Positions 10,720-20,700 of a stretch of DNA of 64,000 bases are shown piece after piece (within the stretch, counting starts at the first letter, position 1; each line of letters opens with the position of its first letter). The stretch is from Nymphaea colorata. Taxonomy: Eukaryota; Streptophyta; Magnoliopsida; Nymphaeales; Nymphaeaceae. Location: the NCBI RefSeq assembly GCF_008831285.2, contig NC_045147.1, positions 3,558,001 through 3,622,000 of the forward strand, read 5' to 3'. Made by a program: the position numbers and the translations under genes. The notes beneath the pieces were generated by a model. It saw nothing but the letters and a program-made list of their open reading frames with translations. It made no database searches and was not told where the DNA came from.

Positions 10720-12290
10720 GCTTTCAAACAAGCCCTATTTTGCTGGATTTGAGCACCAATTGCCATCCTAAGTTACCCATTTTCAGAAACTTGTTGAGAA
10801 AGCCTTGCCATACAATTGTAGGGGCATTTTAGGAATTTAATTAGTTACCTTATTTTTTTAATATCTACCAATTAGAATAGGTTTATTGTTATTATTTGTT
10901 TTGGTTGTAGTTTATTGACTTTTTTTTTCTTGCTTTAACCACTTATTTTGCGCCTCTTCCAGGATTCATGAGTAGATTGAAGACGTAAAGTGCGGATATT
11001 GGCAGAGTAGTCAAAGCACTTCAGGGTATATTTATTTTGTGCATTGGATTGTGTTCCTTTTGTGACTTTGCATAATTTTTTTAATTTGAGTAATAAAGGA
11101 AATTTATATCTTATCCATTTTTGTTTTGGATCATGATTATCTGAGATCTTGTTGTTTGTGAATCGAACCCGACTTATCACCACTTTTTGTGTAGATCTGA
11201 AAATTTAATTGGTGTGCTACTGGGACGCAATAGAAGATAGCATCACAAAAGGCCAAAGATGGGCTGCGCGCACCATAAGGAGCCATGTGGCATAACATAG
11301 CAAATCACATTTTGCGTGAGAAAGCGAAAGACATCAATAGTCATTGCCATTATGTGCAGAAGAAAGTCGAAGGAGATGGAGACCCCATTTGATAAAAACA
11401 AAATCATTTTCCAAATTCATTGACCGAAAGTTCGCCGACAGAAAATTTCAAAAAATATCAATTGCATGTAATGGATGGTGTTGAAAGGTACAATTCAGAT
11501 GAATATAGATGAAACTTCTCATGCTTGTCTTTCAGGAAGTGTGGATGTGGTTACGGATATCGCCTAAATTTATACAATATTTTTTTTATTACAAAATTTT
11601 TTCTGGCCAATCACTTGTTTCTCAGTGCCTTATTTTTTCGTCCTTTGTTCCTACCATAAAGGGCTTGCAATCTACCAAATAAATGATAATCAGGCATGAC
11701 ACTATCGTAGTCGCCAATAAACCATCACAGTCATTGAGTAAGCCAGTATGAGGCTCAACATGTTCCCCGTGGATGTTTCCCTTGGATAATATAGGTCGAC
11801 ATTGGGTTGAATCACATAAATGTGTTGTCTTTGTGTGCTCATGTGTGGCTTGAAACTCCCGATGCAAATTGTTGGGAGAGAGGATAACCTGGGGGCAGAG
11901 GCAGTTGTGGGGCACCATGTGGACAACCTACAAAAAATTCTTATTTTTATATTGATACTTCAAATAAATTTTATTTATTTACATGTTGGTATTTCTTAAA
12001 ACCCGACTAGGCTCAACTACATAATGGGTGTTAAATTATAATGAGAAAGTAGTTAAACAAATAGCAACTGAACAAGTTAATGAGTTAAATGAATTAAGAG
12101 TTAAACAAAATGAGACTTGTTTAACATAAATGAGCTAAACGAGTCGAGTCCAAGGTTGACGTTGTATCCTTAAGTCAAGCTACAGCTTGTTCTATCGAGC
12201 TCAAGTTTTTTGAATCGAACTCAAGCTGGCCCAACTTGAACTCGACTCGGCTGGTGTGCCGCCTTACTTCCTCCCAACTAGCAGTGCTAT
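10720..12290. repeat. Copia-LTR-like module, second copy
   Basis: Same order of motifs as 3890-5515 but slightly shorter: about 60 bases are missing around the first half of the RNase H relic (near 11293), and a GATGAATATA insertion is present before the LTR-like part. It ends in the CTCGACTCGGCTGG tract. Confidence 0.75.
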
Positions 12291-12535
12291 ATATTACACT
12301 CTAAATGAATCGAGTATTAGTAAACTCTCAAATGAACACTTATTCGAGTGTAATTGCCAACTTCGTAATTCCAAATGTCCTCTTTGTTGAGGGGATGCAA
12401 AATCAAGATATTTTAGTTAACACTTGCTTCCTTAACAAAAGAGATTGATGGCTGGGATTTTTTTCCAACTTCTAAGCAAGACTTTTATGGCTCTAGCCAT
12501 TGCCCGTCAACCACTAAATAATGGTTGGTCAAAAC

Positions 12536-12711
12536 CAGTGGCGGAGCCAAAAATTTCTGTCTAAGGACCACTCTAAGCTTAAATTCGAACTTTAAGGGAC
12601 ACTCATATTAAAAACTGAAAATTAATGAAGTTTTCATATATGAATAAAGTAAATTTTATGGGCTGGTGTGGGCAATTGGCCCACACCAGCTACAACATAG
12701 CTTCTCCACTG
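12536..12711. mobile_element. 176-bp hAT-type MITE, second copy
   Basis: Same element as 9409-9584, with the same 8-base flanks GTCAAAAC at 12528-12535 and 12712-12719. It was copied as part of the tandem unit, not by new transposition. Confidence 0.9.
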
Positions 12712-13828
12712 GTCAAAACAAATTAAGATGCACGAAGAGGATGCCCGGAAAATCTAGTCTGGTGGCATTGATCATATATATTCCCATGCAAAAGCCACAA
12801 TAAGTGCATCTACATTATAAGATTTTTTTTTTTTAAGAAAGCTAAGTAAATTAGTTTGAGAATTTCCACTGGACATGGTAATTAGTTGTGCAGTTTCAAT
12901 GCCAACTTGTAAGTGTCAAGACAGAAGTTTATGGCCTATAAGTACTAGCTATTTGTTCATTTTTTTTTTTTAAATCAGTGGCACAAACTATGTCATAAAC
13001 TATCAGATAAGTTCCAGATGCATTTCTCTTCTCTAATGCTTCTTGTTTCACAAGCTAACAAAATTTCAATATGGGCTTCAAAGGTGCCTATTTCATGTTT
13101 CATAGAAAGCAATACCTTTATTAAGATAATTATAAAATGTAATCTTTTTTAGTAATTACTAAAAGTCCAAGCCAAAGTATTCAAAAATAATTGTGGTATT
13201 TAAGCTTTATTTTTTCTGTCATCATGCGATGTCAATCAAATGGTGGAGATAGCTTAATCTTGTCATCCAAAGATGAGTTCAAGGGTCGAAAACCATAGAC
13301 TACCCATCATCGGTTTCAATTTGTAGGCAGCCAAGTAAACAGTTGCATGGCTAGTTAATTTGCTAGTAGTTATACTTCATAAGCTGCCATTGCATTCGTT
13401 TTGTTGTCTTTCTAGTTTCAGCTTAACATATTTATCTTCATAGTTTTGTTAGATCATATTAATGGTGCTTATTGCTTGGTTTAGTTAGACATAGTGAAGA
13501 AAATTGAGCTTCTTCTACATTCTCGAACTTTTCTCTGAACAAAATTTTTGGGTATGCCAGACACCTCATTGTAGGAGCAAATTCTTAGAGCTTTGGGGGT
13601 GCCATTCTTCCCACTGGTGCGTCTACTCCGTGAGGACCTTCAGTTTTTTTTAAAAAAAAACTTATTTTCATCTAATTTTAAAAAAGCCTTCAAGAACTGG
13701 TTTTCTGGTTCTTTGTTTTAAAGTCTGTATGAAGAAATATCTCCACAAAAGTTGAAAAATTCATGTTTTAGAATCTAGGGGTAATTTTTGATATCCTTAA
13801 AAAGGGTTTTACTTCTCTAACAACGTAG

Positions 13829-15399
13829 CTTTCAAACAAGCCCTATTTTGCTGGATTTGAGCTCCAATTGCCATCCTAAGTTACCCATTTTCAGAAACTT
13901 GTTGAGAAAGCCATGCCATACAATTGCAGGGGCATGTTAGGAATTTAATTAGTTACCTTATTTTTTTTAATATCTACCAATTAGAATAGGTTTATTGTTA
14001 TTATTTGTTTTGGTTGTAGTTTATTGACTTTTTTTTTCTTGCTTTAACCACTTATTTTGCGCCTCTTCCAGGATTCATGAGTACATTGAAGACGTAAAGT
14101 GCAGATATTGGCAGAGTAGTCAAAGCACTTCAGGGTGTATTTATTTTGTGCATTGGATTGTCTTCCTTTTGTGACTTTGCATAATTTTTTTAATTTGAGT
14201 AATAAAGGAAATTTATATCTTATCCATTTTTATTTTGGATCATGATTATCTGAGATCTTGTTGTTTGTGAATCGAACCCGACTTATCACTACTTTTTGTG
14301 TAGATCTGAAAATTTAATTGGTGTGCTACTGGGACGCAATAGAAGATAGCATCACAAAAGGCCAAAGATGGGCTGCGCGCACCATAAGGAGCCATGTGGC
14401 ATAACATAGCAAATCACATTTTGCGTGAGAAAGCGAAAGACATCAATAGTCATTGCCATTATGTGCAGAAGAAAGTCGAAGGAGATGGAGACCCCATTTG
14501 ATAAAAACAAAATCATTTTCCAAATTCATTGACCGAAAGTTCGCCGACAGAAAATTTCAAAAAATATCAATTGCATGTAATGGATGGTGTTGAAAGGTAC
14601 AATTCAGATGAATATAGATGAAACTTCTCATGCTTGTCTTTCAGGAAGTGTGGATGTGGTTACGGATATCGCCTAAATTTATACAATATTTTTTTTATTA
14701 CAAAATGTTTTCTGGCCAATCACTTGTTTCTCAGTGCCTTATTTTTTCGTCCTTTGTTCCTACCATAAAGGGCTTGCAATCTACCAAATAAATGATAATC
14801 AGGCATGACACTATCGTAGTCGCCAATAAACCATCACAGTCATTGAGTAAGCCAGTATGAGGCTCAACATGTTCCCCGTGGATGTTTCCCTTGGATAATA
14901 TAGGTCGACATTGGGTTGAATCACATAAATGTGTTGTCTTTGTGTGCTCATGTGTGGCTTGAAACTCCCGATGCAAATTGTTGGGAGAGAGGATAACCTG
15001 GGGGCAGAGGCAGTTGTGGGGCACCATGTGGACAACCTACAAAAAATTCTTATTTTTATATTGATACTTCAAATAAATTTTATTTATTTACATGTTGGTA
15101 TTTCTTAAAACCCGACTAGGCTCAACTACATAATGGGTGTTAAATTATAATGAGAAAGTAGTTAAACAAATAGCAACTGAACAAGTTAATGAGTTAAATG
15201 AATTAAGAGTTAAACAAAATGAGACTTGTTTAACATAAATGAGCTAAACGAGTCGAGTCCAAGGTTGACGTTGTATCCTTAAGTCAAGCTACAGCTTGTT
15301 CTATCGAGCTCAAGTTTTTTGAGTCGAGCTCAAGCTGGCCCAACTTGAACTCGACTCGGCTGGTGTGCCGCCTTACTTCCTCCCAACTAGCAGTGCTAT
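13829..15399. repeat. Copia-LTR-like module, third copy
   Basis: Same as 10720-12290 with scattered substitutions. Predicted open frames on the minus strand (14731-15027 and 14811-15035) lie in the LTR-like part and are not genes. Confidence 0.75.
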
Positions 15400-15622
15400 A
15401 TATTACACTCTAAATGAATCGAGTATTAGTAAACTCTCAAATGAACACTTATTCGAGTGTAATTGCCAACTTCGTAATTCCAAATGTCCTCTTTGTTGAT
15501 GGGATGAAAAATCAAGATATTTTAGTTAACACTTGCTTCCTTAACAAAAGAGATTGATGGCTGGGATTTTTTTCCAACTTCTAAGCATGACTTTTATGGC
15601 TCTAGCCATTGCCCGTCAACCA

Positions 15623-16125
15623 TTAAAAAACAATTGTTTTTATTTTCTTTCTTTACAAAAAACATAGTGCATAGTTATGAAATAGACGTGATCTCACTTC
15701 TCTGCACAACCACCATGGTTCAATCTTCACCTACGTGAAATCTTAAAGCAAAGAAATATCATCAAGTAAATAGAGTACTTTATCAACAAGATTTCATCAA
15801 GTTTTTGAGGCCAGTACAAAGAAATATTCAGTTTGATACTGTAGTCGCTTACAAAGCAAGCTCTAGATTCCAACCTAAACGTGATCTGCCTTTTAGACCT
15901 TTCTACAAATGGCGGCATATTAAAGCAGATCACACTCTAATCGAGCTATCTGTCCTTTAGAAGGTTGTTTGAGGGCAGAAACAATATGTTACTGTTTCAT
16001 ATATTTTTGCCTCAAAGGTTATGGTGCCTTAAAAATTGAAATAAATTCATTAATTACTTTCAAAAATATTTTGTGAATTTATCTCAATTTTTGCGGCACA
16101 TACATGGCTTACCAAACAACTTTTA
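15623..16125. other. Intergenic, nothing recognised
   Basis: AT-rich sequence preceding a MITE, shared with copy B (60613-61111). No gene seen. Confidence 0.5.
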
Positions 16126-16289
16126 TGGGGTCCTTTGGCAGTAGAGACATTTTGTGAGTGTCCCATGAATTTATCCAAAAGATTGAGGCCAGTTTATCGA
16201 ATGCTAAAACTATCATTTTATGAACATGCTATAATATTTGGGGTAGATTCATGAGACACTTACAAAGTGTTGCTGCTGCCAAACCACCC
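16126..16289. mobile_element. 164-bp Tourist-like MITE
   Basis: Long imperfect inverted repeats of about 50 bases: the left arm contains TTTGGCAGTA...GAGTGTCCCATGAATTTA and the right arm is its inverse. Flanked by the 3-base duplication TTA (16123-16125 and 16290-16292), typical of PIF/Harbinger MITEs. The copy-B counterpart is 61112-61275, and elements of the same design are at 30168-30330, 31017-31164 and 39415-39578. Confidence 0.8.
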
Positions 16290-17403
16290 TTATAAGTATG
16301 GAGAAAGCAGAATTTGTTGCTTTTTTTCCAATGTTATAAAATTATTTATGAGCCAACAAGCGGCTGAATCGGCCTCTATCACTTAATACAGTCCAACAAG
16401 ATGTGTCATTTTGGTTTTGAATAAGAAACAAAAATTGGTATCTATAACACTCACGATTAATATAAGAAGCTGAGTAATTAATGGAGTGAATGTTAGACAA
16501 AATTTGTGACATCTTAATTAGCAGGATTTAAGGGAGTGGTTTTAGAAGTGCGATCATCAAGGCAACTGTATATGGATCCAATTTTAGTCCCTTATTTTAT
16601 CTATTTTAATTTATCTTATGGATATCCAAGCCACTGAACTTTCAAATATATGGTGGTACAAGAGAAATGTGAAGGGGTCAAGTCCCAACTTCACCATTAA
16701 TTTATTTCCTGAGATTTTTCATGGTTTCGCTATAGTAAGGTTCGGTGGCTAGGGCTCTTTGGTCTCATTAAAAAAGTTAGTTAAAAAATACAAGTAACAG
16801 TTTTAAGTAGTTTAGAATGTAAAATATGATCCTTTCAAGGCACTTATATTGAAAATCCGTGCATCAGTCACCAAGTAATAGGTTGAAATCTTGTTCTCAA
16901 GTTAACAAAATTTTTGTACTGGCCTCAAAAGGTTCTTGTTCTCAAACTGGGAATACTAAGGGGATCTCGCGACCGTTTTCAACGTCGATCGGGACTCAAG
17001 TCTCAACATTGATCGGGGGACTCAAGTCCCGTGCTTCTTCCCTTCCTTCCTTCCCATTAGGAGCGGAGGGAAGGGGGCAGCAAGGGTCTTGGCCCCTGTC
17101 AGATTTTAAAAATTTTAAAATTTATATATAAATTTAAAGAAATTATTATAATATATATTTCAAATCACGTTTTACCGATGGTTTTGACCGTTGGCAGCCA
17201 TAAATTTTTTAGTGGGTGTTTTGTGGAAATTAGTAAAACCTTTATTAAGAAATGACAAGTAGTAGTCATCTTTTGTGGTGGCTAAGTCCAAAGATTCAAA
17301 AATAATTGTAGTATTTTAAAGGTTTTACGTTATCCATGGATTGAAGACGACTTCATGGGTCGAAAACCAAAGCTAGCCACCAACATGTTGCCCTTAACTC
17401 CAA
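16290..17403 (+). promoter_or_regulatory. Upstream region of hevein-like gene A
   Basis: About 1.1 kb between a MITE and the TATA box, shared with copy B (61276-62384). Parts at about 16885-16930 and 17230-17390 are the segments also found as orphan relics elsewhere in the window. Between them is a GC-richer insert (about 16950-17100) with a repeated CTCAAGTC motif. No specific factor site can be asserted. Confidence 0.5.
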
Positions 17404-17411
17404 TATAAATA
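17404..17411 (+). promoter_or_regulatory. TATA box of hevein-like gene A
   Basis: TATAAATA, 89 bases before the ATG at 17493. It lies at the same distance in copy B (62385). Transcription would be expected to start near 17435, giving a 5' leader of about 55-60 bases. Confidence 0.75.
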
Positions 17412-17492
17412 GGTGAGCCAAGGTAGCATTACTCATGAGCATTTATCCCAATCATAAGCTCTAGCTAGAGAAAGTGAGATTATACATATCAG

Positions 17493-17723
17493 ATGGAAGG
17501 AGGGAAGGGAAGAAGCGGCGGTGCAGCGGTGCCGCTTATGATCATGGTGTTACTTGTGCTGGTTGTAGGGGCAATGGTTATGCCTATTGCAGAGGCTCAA
17601 TGCCAGAACGGGCCTTGCTGTGGTGCAATGGGTAACAACCAAGTGGACTGCAAAACAATAAATCCCAACTATTGCTGCAGCAAATTTGGCTACTGTGGCA
17701 GTGGCCCTGCCTATTGCGGGTGA
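17493..17723 (+). CDS. Hevein-like secreted cysteine-rich peptide, copy A
   Basis: A 76-residue precursor. Residues 1-12 are basic and polar, 13-30 form a hydrophobic core, and AEA|Q at 33-36 is a good signal-peptidase site. The predicted mature peptide is 41 residues with eight cysteines (37, 42, 43, 53, 61, 62, 68, 75). Its second half has the chitin-binding core CCSKFGYCGSGPAYCG, close to Amaranthus Ac-AMP and to hevein. Ser63, Phe65, Tyr67 and Tyr74 sit where hevein binds N-acetylglucosamine. The first half, with an extra CC pair at 42-43, is not the standard hevein N-terminus, and the hevein C-terminal segment is absent. Likely role, inferred: a secreted antifungal or chitin-sensing peptide. 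Start chosen as the first ATG after the TATA box. A TGA directly follows the last glycine. Single exon. Confidence 0.85.
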   Translation: MEGGKGRSGGAAVPLMIMVLLVLVVGAMVMPIAEAQCQNGPCCGAMGNNQVDCKTINPNYCCSKFGYCGSGPAYCG

Positions 17724-18155
17724 GCTTTTTAGCTCTAATGTTATGCCATTGTCAGGCTTATAAGACGGTCTTATGGCTATGAATAAAGCAGCTAGCTAAG
17801 CTGGTGGTAAGGTCCGGGTCAGCTCCAGTACTCCTTAAATAAAGCAGTGTATGCACCGTCTTGTTTGATGATGTAATATCTATTTGTGGAATCTCATAAT
17901 GACACGTTATATGTGTTTGTTGTGATTGCATTGTGTCCTTCCATTGGCTTTAGAGAAATTTTAAAGCTAAATATGTGTCGTCTTTTATGGTTGCATGAAA
18001 TTGGTCATCGATTCACGGATTTAAGATCCAAGGTTGCATTAAAAGACGTGCTTTAGAAGACTGGGATCTTAGGAACGTGGAATAAAAACTGTTGATTTAA
18101 CATCGGATGGAAGAGAGAAAGGGTTTCATTAATTTACTGCTAATTATTTTTTGAG

Positions 18156-18158
<3 letters not shown>
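17724..18158 (+). terminator. 3' UTR and poly(A) signals of hevein-like gene A
   Basis: Two AATAAA signals lie 59 and 115 bases after the stop (17782-17787 and 17838-17843), both within an ATAAAGCAG context. The sequence is shared almost unchanged with copy B (62705 onward), consistent with a transcribed 3' region. No other gene seen. Confidence 0.6.

Positions 18159-18198
<40 letters not shown>
18159..18198. repeat. (TTA)n microsatellite
   Basis: About 13 ATT/TTA units. Copy B (63139-63163) has about 8. Confidence 0.95.
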
Positions 18199-18199
<1 letters not shown>

Positions 18200-18950
18200 A
18201 AAGCAGAAGTATTCACGGTCGATATCTTGGTCACCCCTTAAGGGACTAAATGCCAAGTTGTGGGTCTCTGACTAATTTGGAGGATATTATCCAACATCTT
18301 CCACAGGCATACGAACACGTGTAACTGTCTATCAGTTTCTGATATTTATTTTTGTTTTTATTTTATTTATGTCATGTTTGGTAATTGTCAACATATTTAA
18401 TTAAGTCATATATCTGACGTCTCAAACTATACGTCAGTAGAGTTAGAGAAGAAGTTAGCTGGTGGCCAATAGGGTGTGAATTAGAAGATAGCAGTAAGCT
18501 TTTAATTGTACTTTAGTTAGGTTTTAAATTCTTAGCTAACATAGTTAAAGTCAAGTAATTAGATTAGCAAGAGTTACTTTTTTTTTTTTACTTAATTATA
18601 TTCTTCATGTGTAGATTTCCACTTAATTATATATATGTAGATAATCCGGCCCTTTCTTGGCCATCGTGTGCCACTTCTAACTTAATTATTCAATTGGATT
18701 TAATTAGATTAGCTAGTTAATTTATGCAATCTAATTAAACTTCACCAGCTAGAACCTTTAAAGGGGTTCATGTTAAGCTAGCTGTTGGTTTATGTTGTGC
18801 TCCTAAGTTTTCTATTTTCGTAAATTTATCCTGAGAGCATCTCTAGATATGACATTGTAGGGCCACTTTCAGAATTTCATCAGTTGGATTATTTTCTTTA
18901 ATATTTTTTGTCAATTAGAATTGGTTTTTTTTTTCATCTCCTCTGCTTTT
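18199..18950. other. Intergenic, nothing recognised
   Basis: AT-rich, shared with copy B to the window edge. Contains several TTAATTA and TAGCTAG stretches but no coding sequence or clear element ends. Confidence 0.5.
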
Positions 18951-18954
18951 GTTT

Positions 18955-19130
18955 TAGTTTATTTACTTAGTTTTTCTTGTATACAATCCCATGTCGAGCC
19001 ATTGGGTCCTCCATGAGTGGACACTCCTTTTACAGCAAATGAAATGTCAGCTCTAATCATGGGCACTCCTTTTAAGTGCTTTCTTCATACCATACAGAGG
19101 CTTTCAAAGTTAGCAAACATGATTTTTGAG
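18955..19130 (-). pseudogene. Copia RNase H relic, minus strand
   Basis: Read on the minus strand it aligns with the longer relic at 23040-23345: both share the context of a VCQ...EDP...H stretch and the plus-strand motif GGGTCCTCYATG. Heavily decayed with stops. The right limit of the copy A/B similarity visible in the window (19034) falls inside it only because the window ends there. Confidence 0.4.
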
Positions 19131-19259
19131 GATCGGATTACCCAAAATCAGGTTGTTGTTTCATGCAATAGTATCTTCAATGGTAACGTCAGTGAAAATA
19201 TAGTAGTGACACCACGTATGCCTGCTTCCTGAGGATGTATAAGTAATCCCTGTACTAAC

Positions 19260-19520
19260 AGATTCTCTTTTTAGCATAAGTGATTGCCCAATTTCTTGTA
19301 GTGACTTTACAATACGTATTATTTTCCATGAGACGGAAAGCATATCAACATTGATCACCATTATGTGAATGAGAAACTCCAAACTATTGACTAAAAGCTT
19401 CCCAAGGTAGAAATTAGTAAACATCAATGGATGTATGATTGTGATGGCATCACCACGTCACTTGGTGAGCGTTGAAAGATATGATTCCTTTGAAGGTTGA
19501 TGAAATCTATCGTCCTTATC
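19260..19520 (+). pseudogene. Copia 3'-end relic, array unit 1
   Basis: Contains a stretch reading ISCSDF...IIFHETESI, which fits the CDN...PVFHERTKHI region of copia RNase H. It is followed by AAAAGCTTCCCAAG and then GTTGAAAGATATGATTCCTTTGAAGG-like sequence that begins the LTR-like part. Multiple stops. Confidence 0.5.
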
Positions 19521-19890
19521 TTTTAGGATATGCAAGTGAAAATATAATAGTGGCAACATGTATGCCTTCGTGACGATGCGTAGGTGATCCTTTTATTAAC
19601 ATTTTTTTTATCATCATTGGTTGCCCAACTTCTTGCATTGATTTTACAATAAATCTTGTTTCCAATGAGAGAGCGAAACGTATTAAGATTACTCACCGTT
19701 ATGTGCATGAGAAACTTCAAACCAATAAGATAGAGGCTGCATTTGCTAAAAGCAAAATATTGACTAAAAACTTTCAAAGTAGAAATTAGTAAACATCAAT
19801 TGAATGTATGGTTGTAATGACATCTCCACCCTTTGGTGAGTGTTGAAAGACCGGATTCATTTGAAGGATGAAATCTCTCGTCCTTACCTT
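19521..19890 (+). pseudogene. Copia 3'-end relic, array unit 2
   Basis: Second tandem copy: the pieces TSCIDF, NERAKRIKI and HRYVHEKLQ match the CDN, HERTKHI and CHFVREK positions. It ends with the same GTGTTGAAAGA motif and TTTTAGGAT sequence as unit 1. Confidence 0.55.
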
Positions 19891-20700
19891 TTAGGATACA
19901 TCAGTGAAAATATAATAGTGGCACCATGAATAGGCCTGGGCATCGGGCCGGGGTCTGGGCTGGGAAAAACCTGGCCCCGGCCGGGCCCGATAGGCCGGCC
20001 CGGGTCAGCCCGGCCCGGCCCGATTCGGCACATTTAGATTAAAAAAATATTTTCTTTTTTATTTTTTGCAAACCCTCCCCCTTCCCCCCTCTCCTTCCCG
20101 CTTCCCCGTCTTCCCCCATCGGGCCGGGCCCGGGTTTCTGGCCCAACGGGCCGGGCCCGGGTTTCTGCCTCGACGGGCCGGGACCCGGGATATCGGGTCG
20201 GGTCGGGCTCGGGCCCGGGTTTCTGGCCCGACGGGCCGGGCCGGGACACACCGAGCCGGCCCAGCCCGATGCCCACCCCTGACCATGAATGTTGTTTGTG
20301 AGGATGCATAACCGATCCCTTTACTAACGTATTATCTCTTTTTAAAAAAAAAAAAAAAAACATCGGTTGCCCAATTTCTTGCAATGATTTTATAATATTT
20401 CTTGTTTTCCATGAGAGTGCGAAGCATAACAAGATTGATTGTCATTATGCATGTGTGCGGGAAAATTCAAATCAGTGAGGTAGGGACTGCATTTGCTAAA
20501 AGAGAAAATAATCTTGCAAATGCATTGAGTAAAAGCTTCCAGAAGTAAAAATATATATTGCATGTATGGTTGTAATGACATCTACAATGCACTTGATGGT
20601 GAGTGTTGAAAGATACAATTGCTTTGAAGACTGATGACATCTCTCATCCTTATCTTTTAGGATTTCTAGATGTGGTTTTAGATATCGCTTAATCGTCAAA
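19891..20700 (+). pseudogene. Copia 3'-end relic, array unit 3, split by a MITE
   Basis: Third copy: PISCNDF and FHESAKHNKIDCHYA are visible at about 20365-20450, followed by GAGTGTTGAAAGATACAATT at about 20600. The hAT MITE 19931-20281 sits in its 5' part. The unit starts right after unit 2's TTTTAGGATACATCAGTGAAAATATAATAGTGG-like junction, also present between units 1 and 2, which shows head-to-tail duplication. Confidence 0.55.
19931..20281. mobile_element. 351-bp GC-rich hAT-type MITE
   Basis: Begins TAGGCCTGGGCATCGGGC and ends with the inverse of CAGGGGTGGGCATCGGGC. A perfect 8-base duplication, ACCATGAA, flanks it (19923-19930 and 20282-20289). The interior is a degenerate run of CGGGCCCGGG-type units. 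Long open frames across it on both strands are compositional, not coding. Confidence 0.92.

Larger units (their letters stand above)
9389..12515. repeat. 3.1-kb tandem duplication private to copy A, first unit
   Basis: The unit begins near TAAATAATGGTTGGTC (9391) and ends near GCCCGTCAACCA (about 12513), where it joins the start of the second unit. It contains a 176-bp hAT MITE, a relic of the hevein-gene upstream region (9920-10205) and a copy of the copia-LTR-like module (10720-12290). Copy B has this unit only once (57500-60612). Confidence 0.9.
12516..15622. repeat. 3.1-kb tandem duplication private to copy A, second unit
   Basis: Near-identical to 9389-12515 (offset 3127 at the start, 3109 further in). 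One clear difference is a 16-base deletion near 12945 relative to 9825-9840. The right end, at GCCCGTCAACCATTAAAAAA (from about 15611), continues into sequence that in copy B directly follows the single unit. Confidence 0.9.
1..19034. repeat. Copy A of a 47-kb tandem segmental duplication
   Basis: Nearly every block here recurs in the same order and orientation from 47337 to the right edge of the window. In the first 450 bases I count about eight differences, so divergence is roughly 1-2%. The offset between copies is 47336 at the start, about 47318 at 5 kb, about 48107 at 7 kb and 44981 at the hevein-like gene. The jumps are explained by a 0.8-kb tandem duplication private to copy B and a 3.1-kb one private to copy A. 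Copy A also keeps 18 bases near 1220-1237 that copy B lacks. Confidence 0.95.

Noticed and set aside
11622-11926. Overlapping minus-strand frames of 98 and 74 codons, repeated at 14731-15035
   Set aside because: They lie in the LTR-like part of the repeated module, are altered in copy B (59793-60014 only) and have no domain.
16859-17131. 90-codon frame upstream of the hevein-like gene, also in copy B
   Set aside because: Between the two copies it shows many amino-acid changes for the small nucleotide divergence, has no domain, and lies in the promoter region.
17700-17765. Possible splice donor GGGTGAGC overlapping the hevein-like stop codon, extending the protein
   Set aside because: The nearest acceptor (TTGTCAG, about 36 bases on) would make an intron too short for plants and add only about ten residues before a stop. 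Two poly(A) signals follow closely. The simple stop is preferred.
20034-20432. 132-codon minus-strand frame rich in GP and ARP
   Set aside because: It reads the CGGGCC repeats of the hAT MITE at 19931-20281 and runs into LTR debris.
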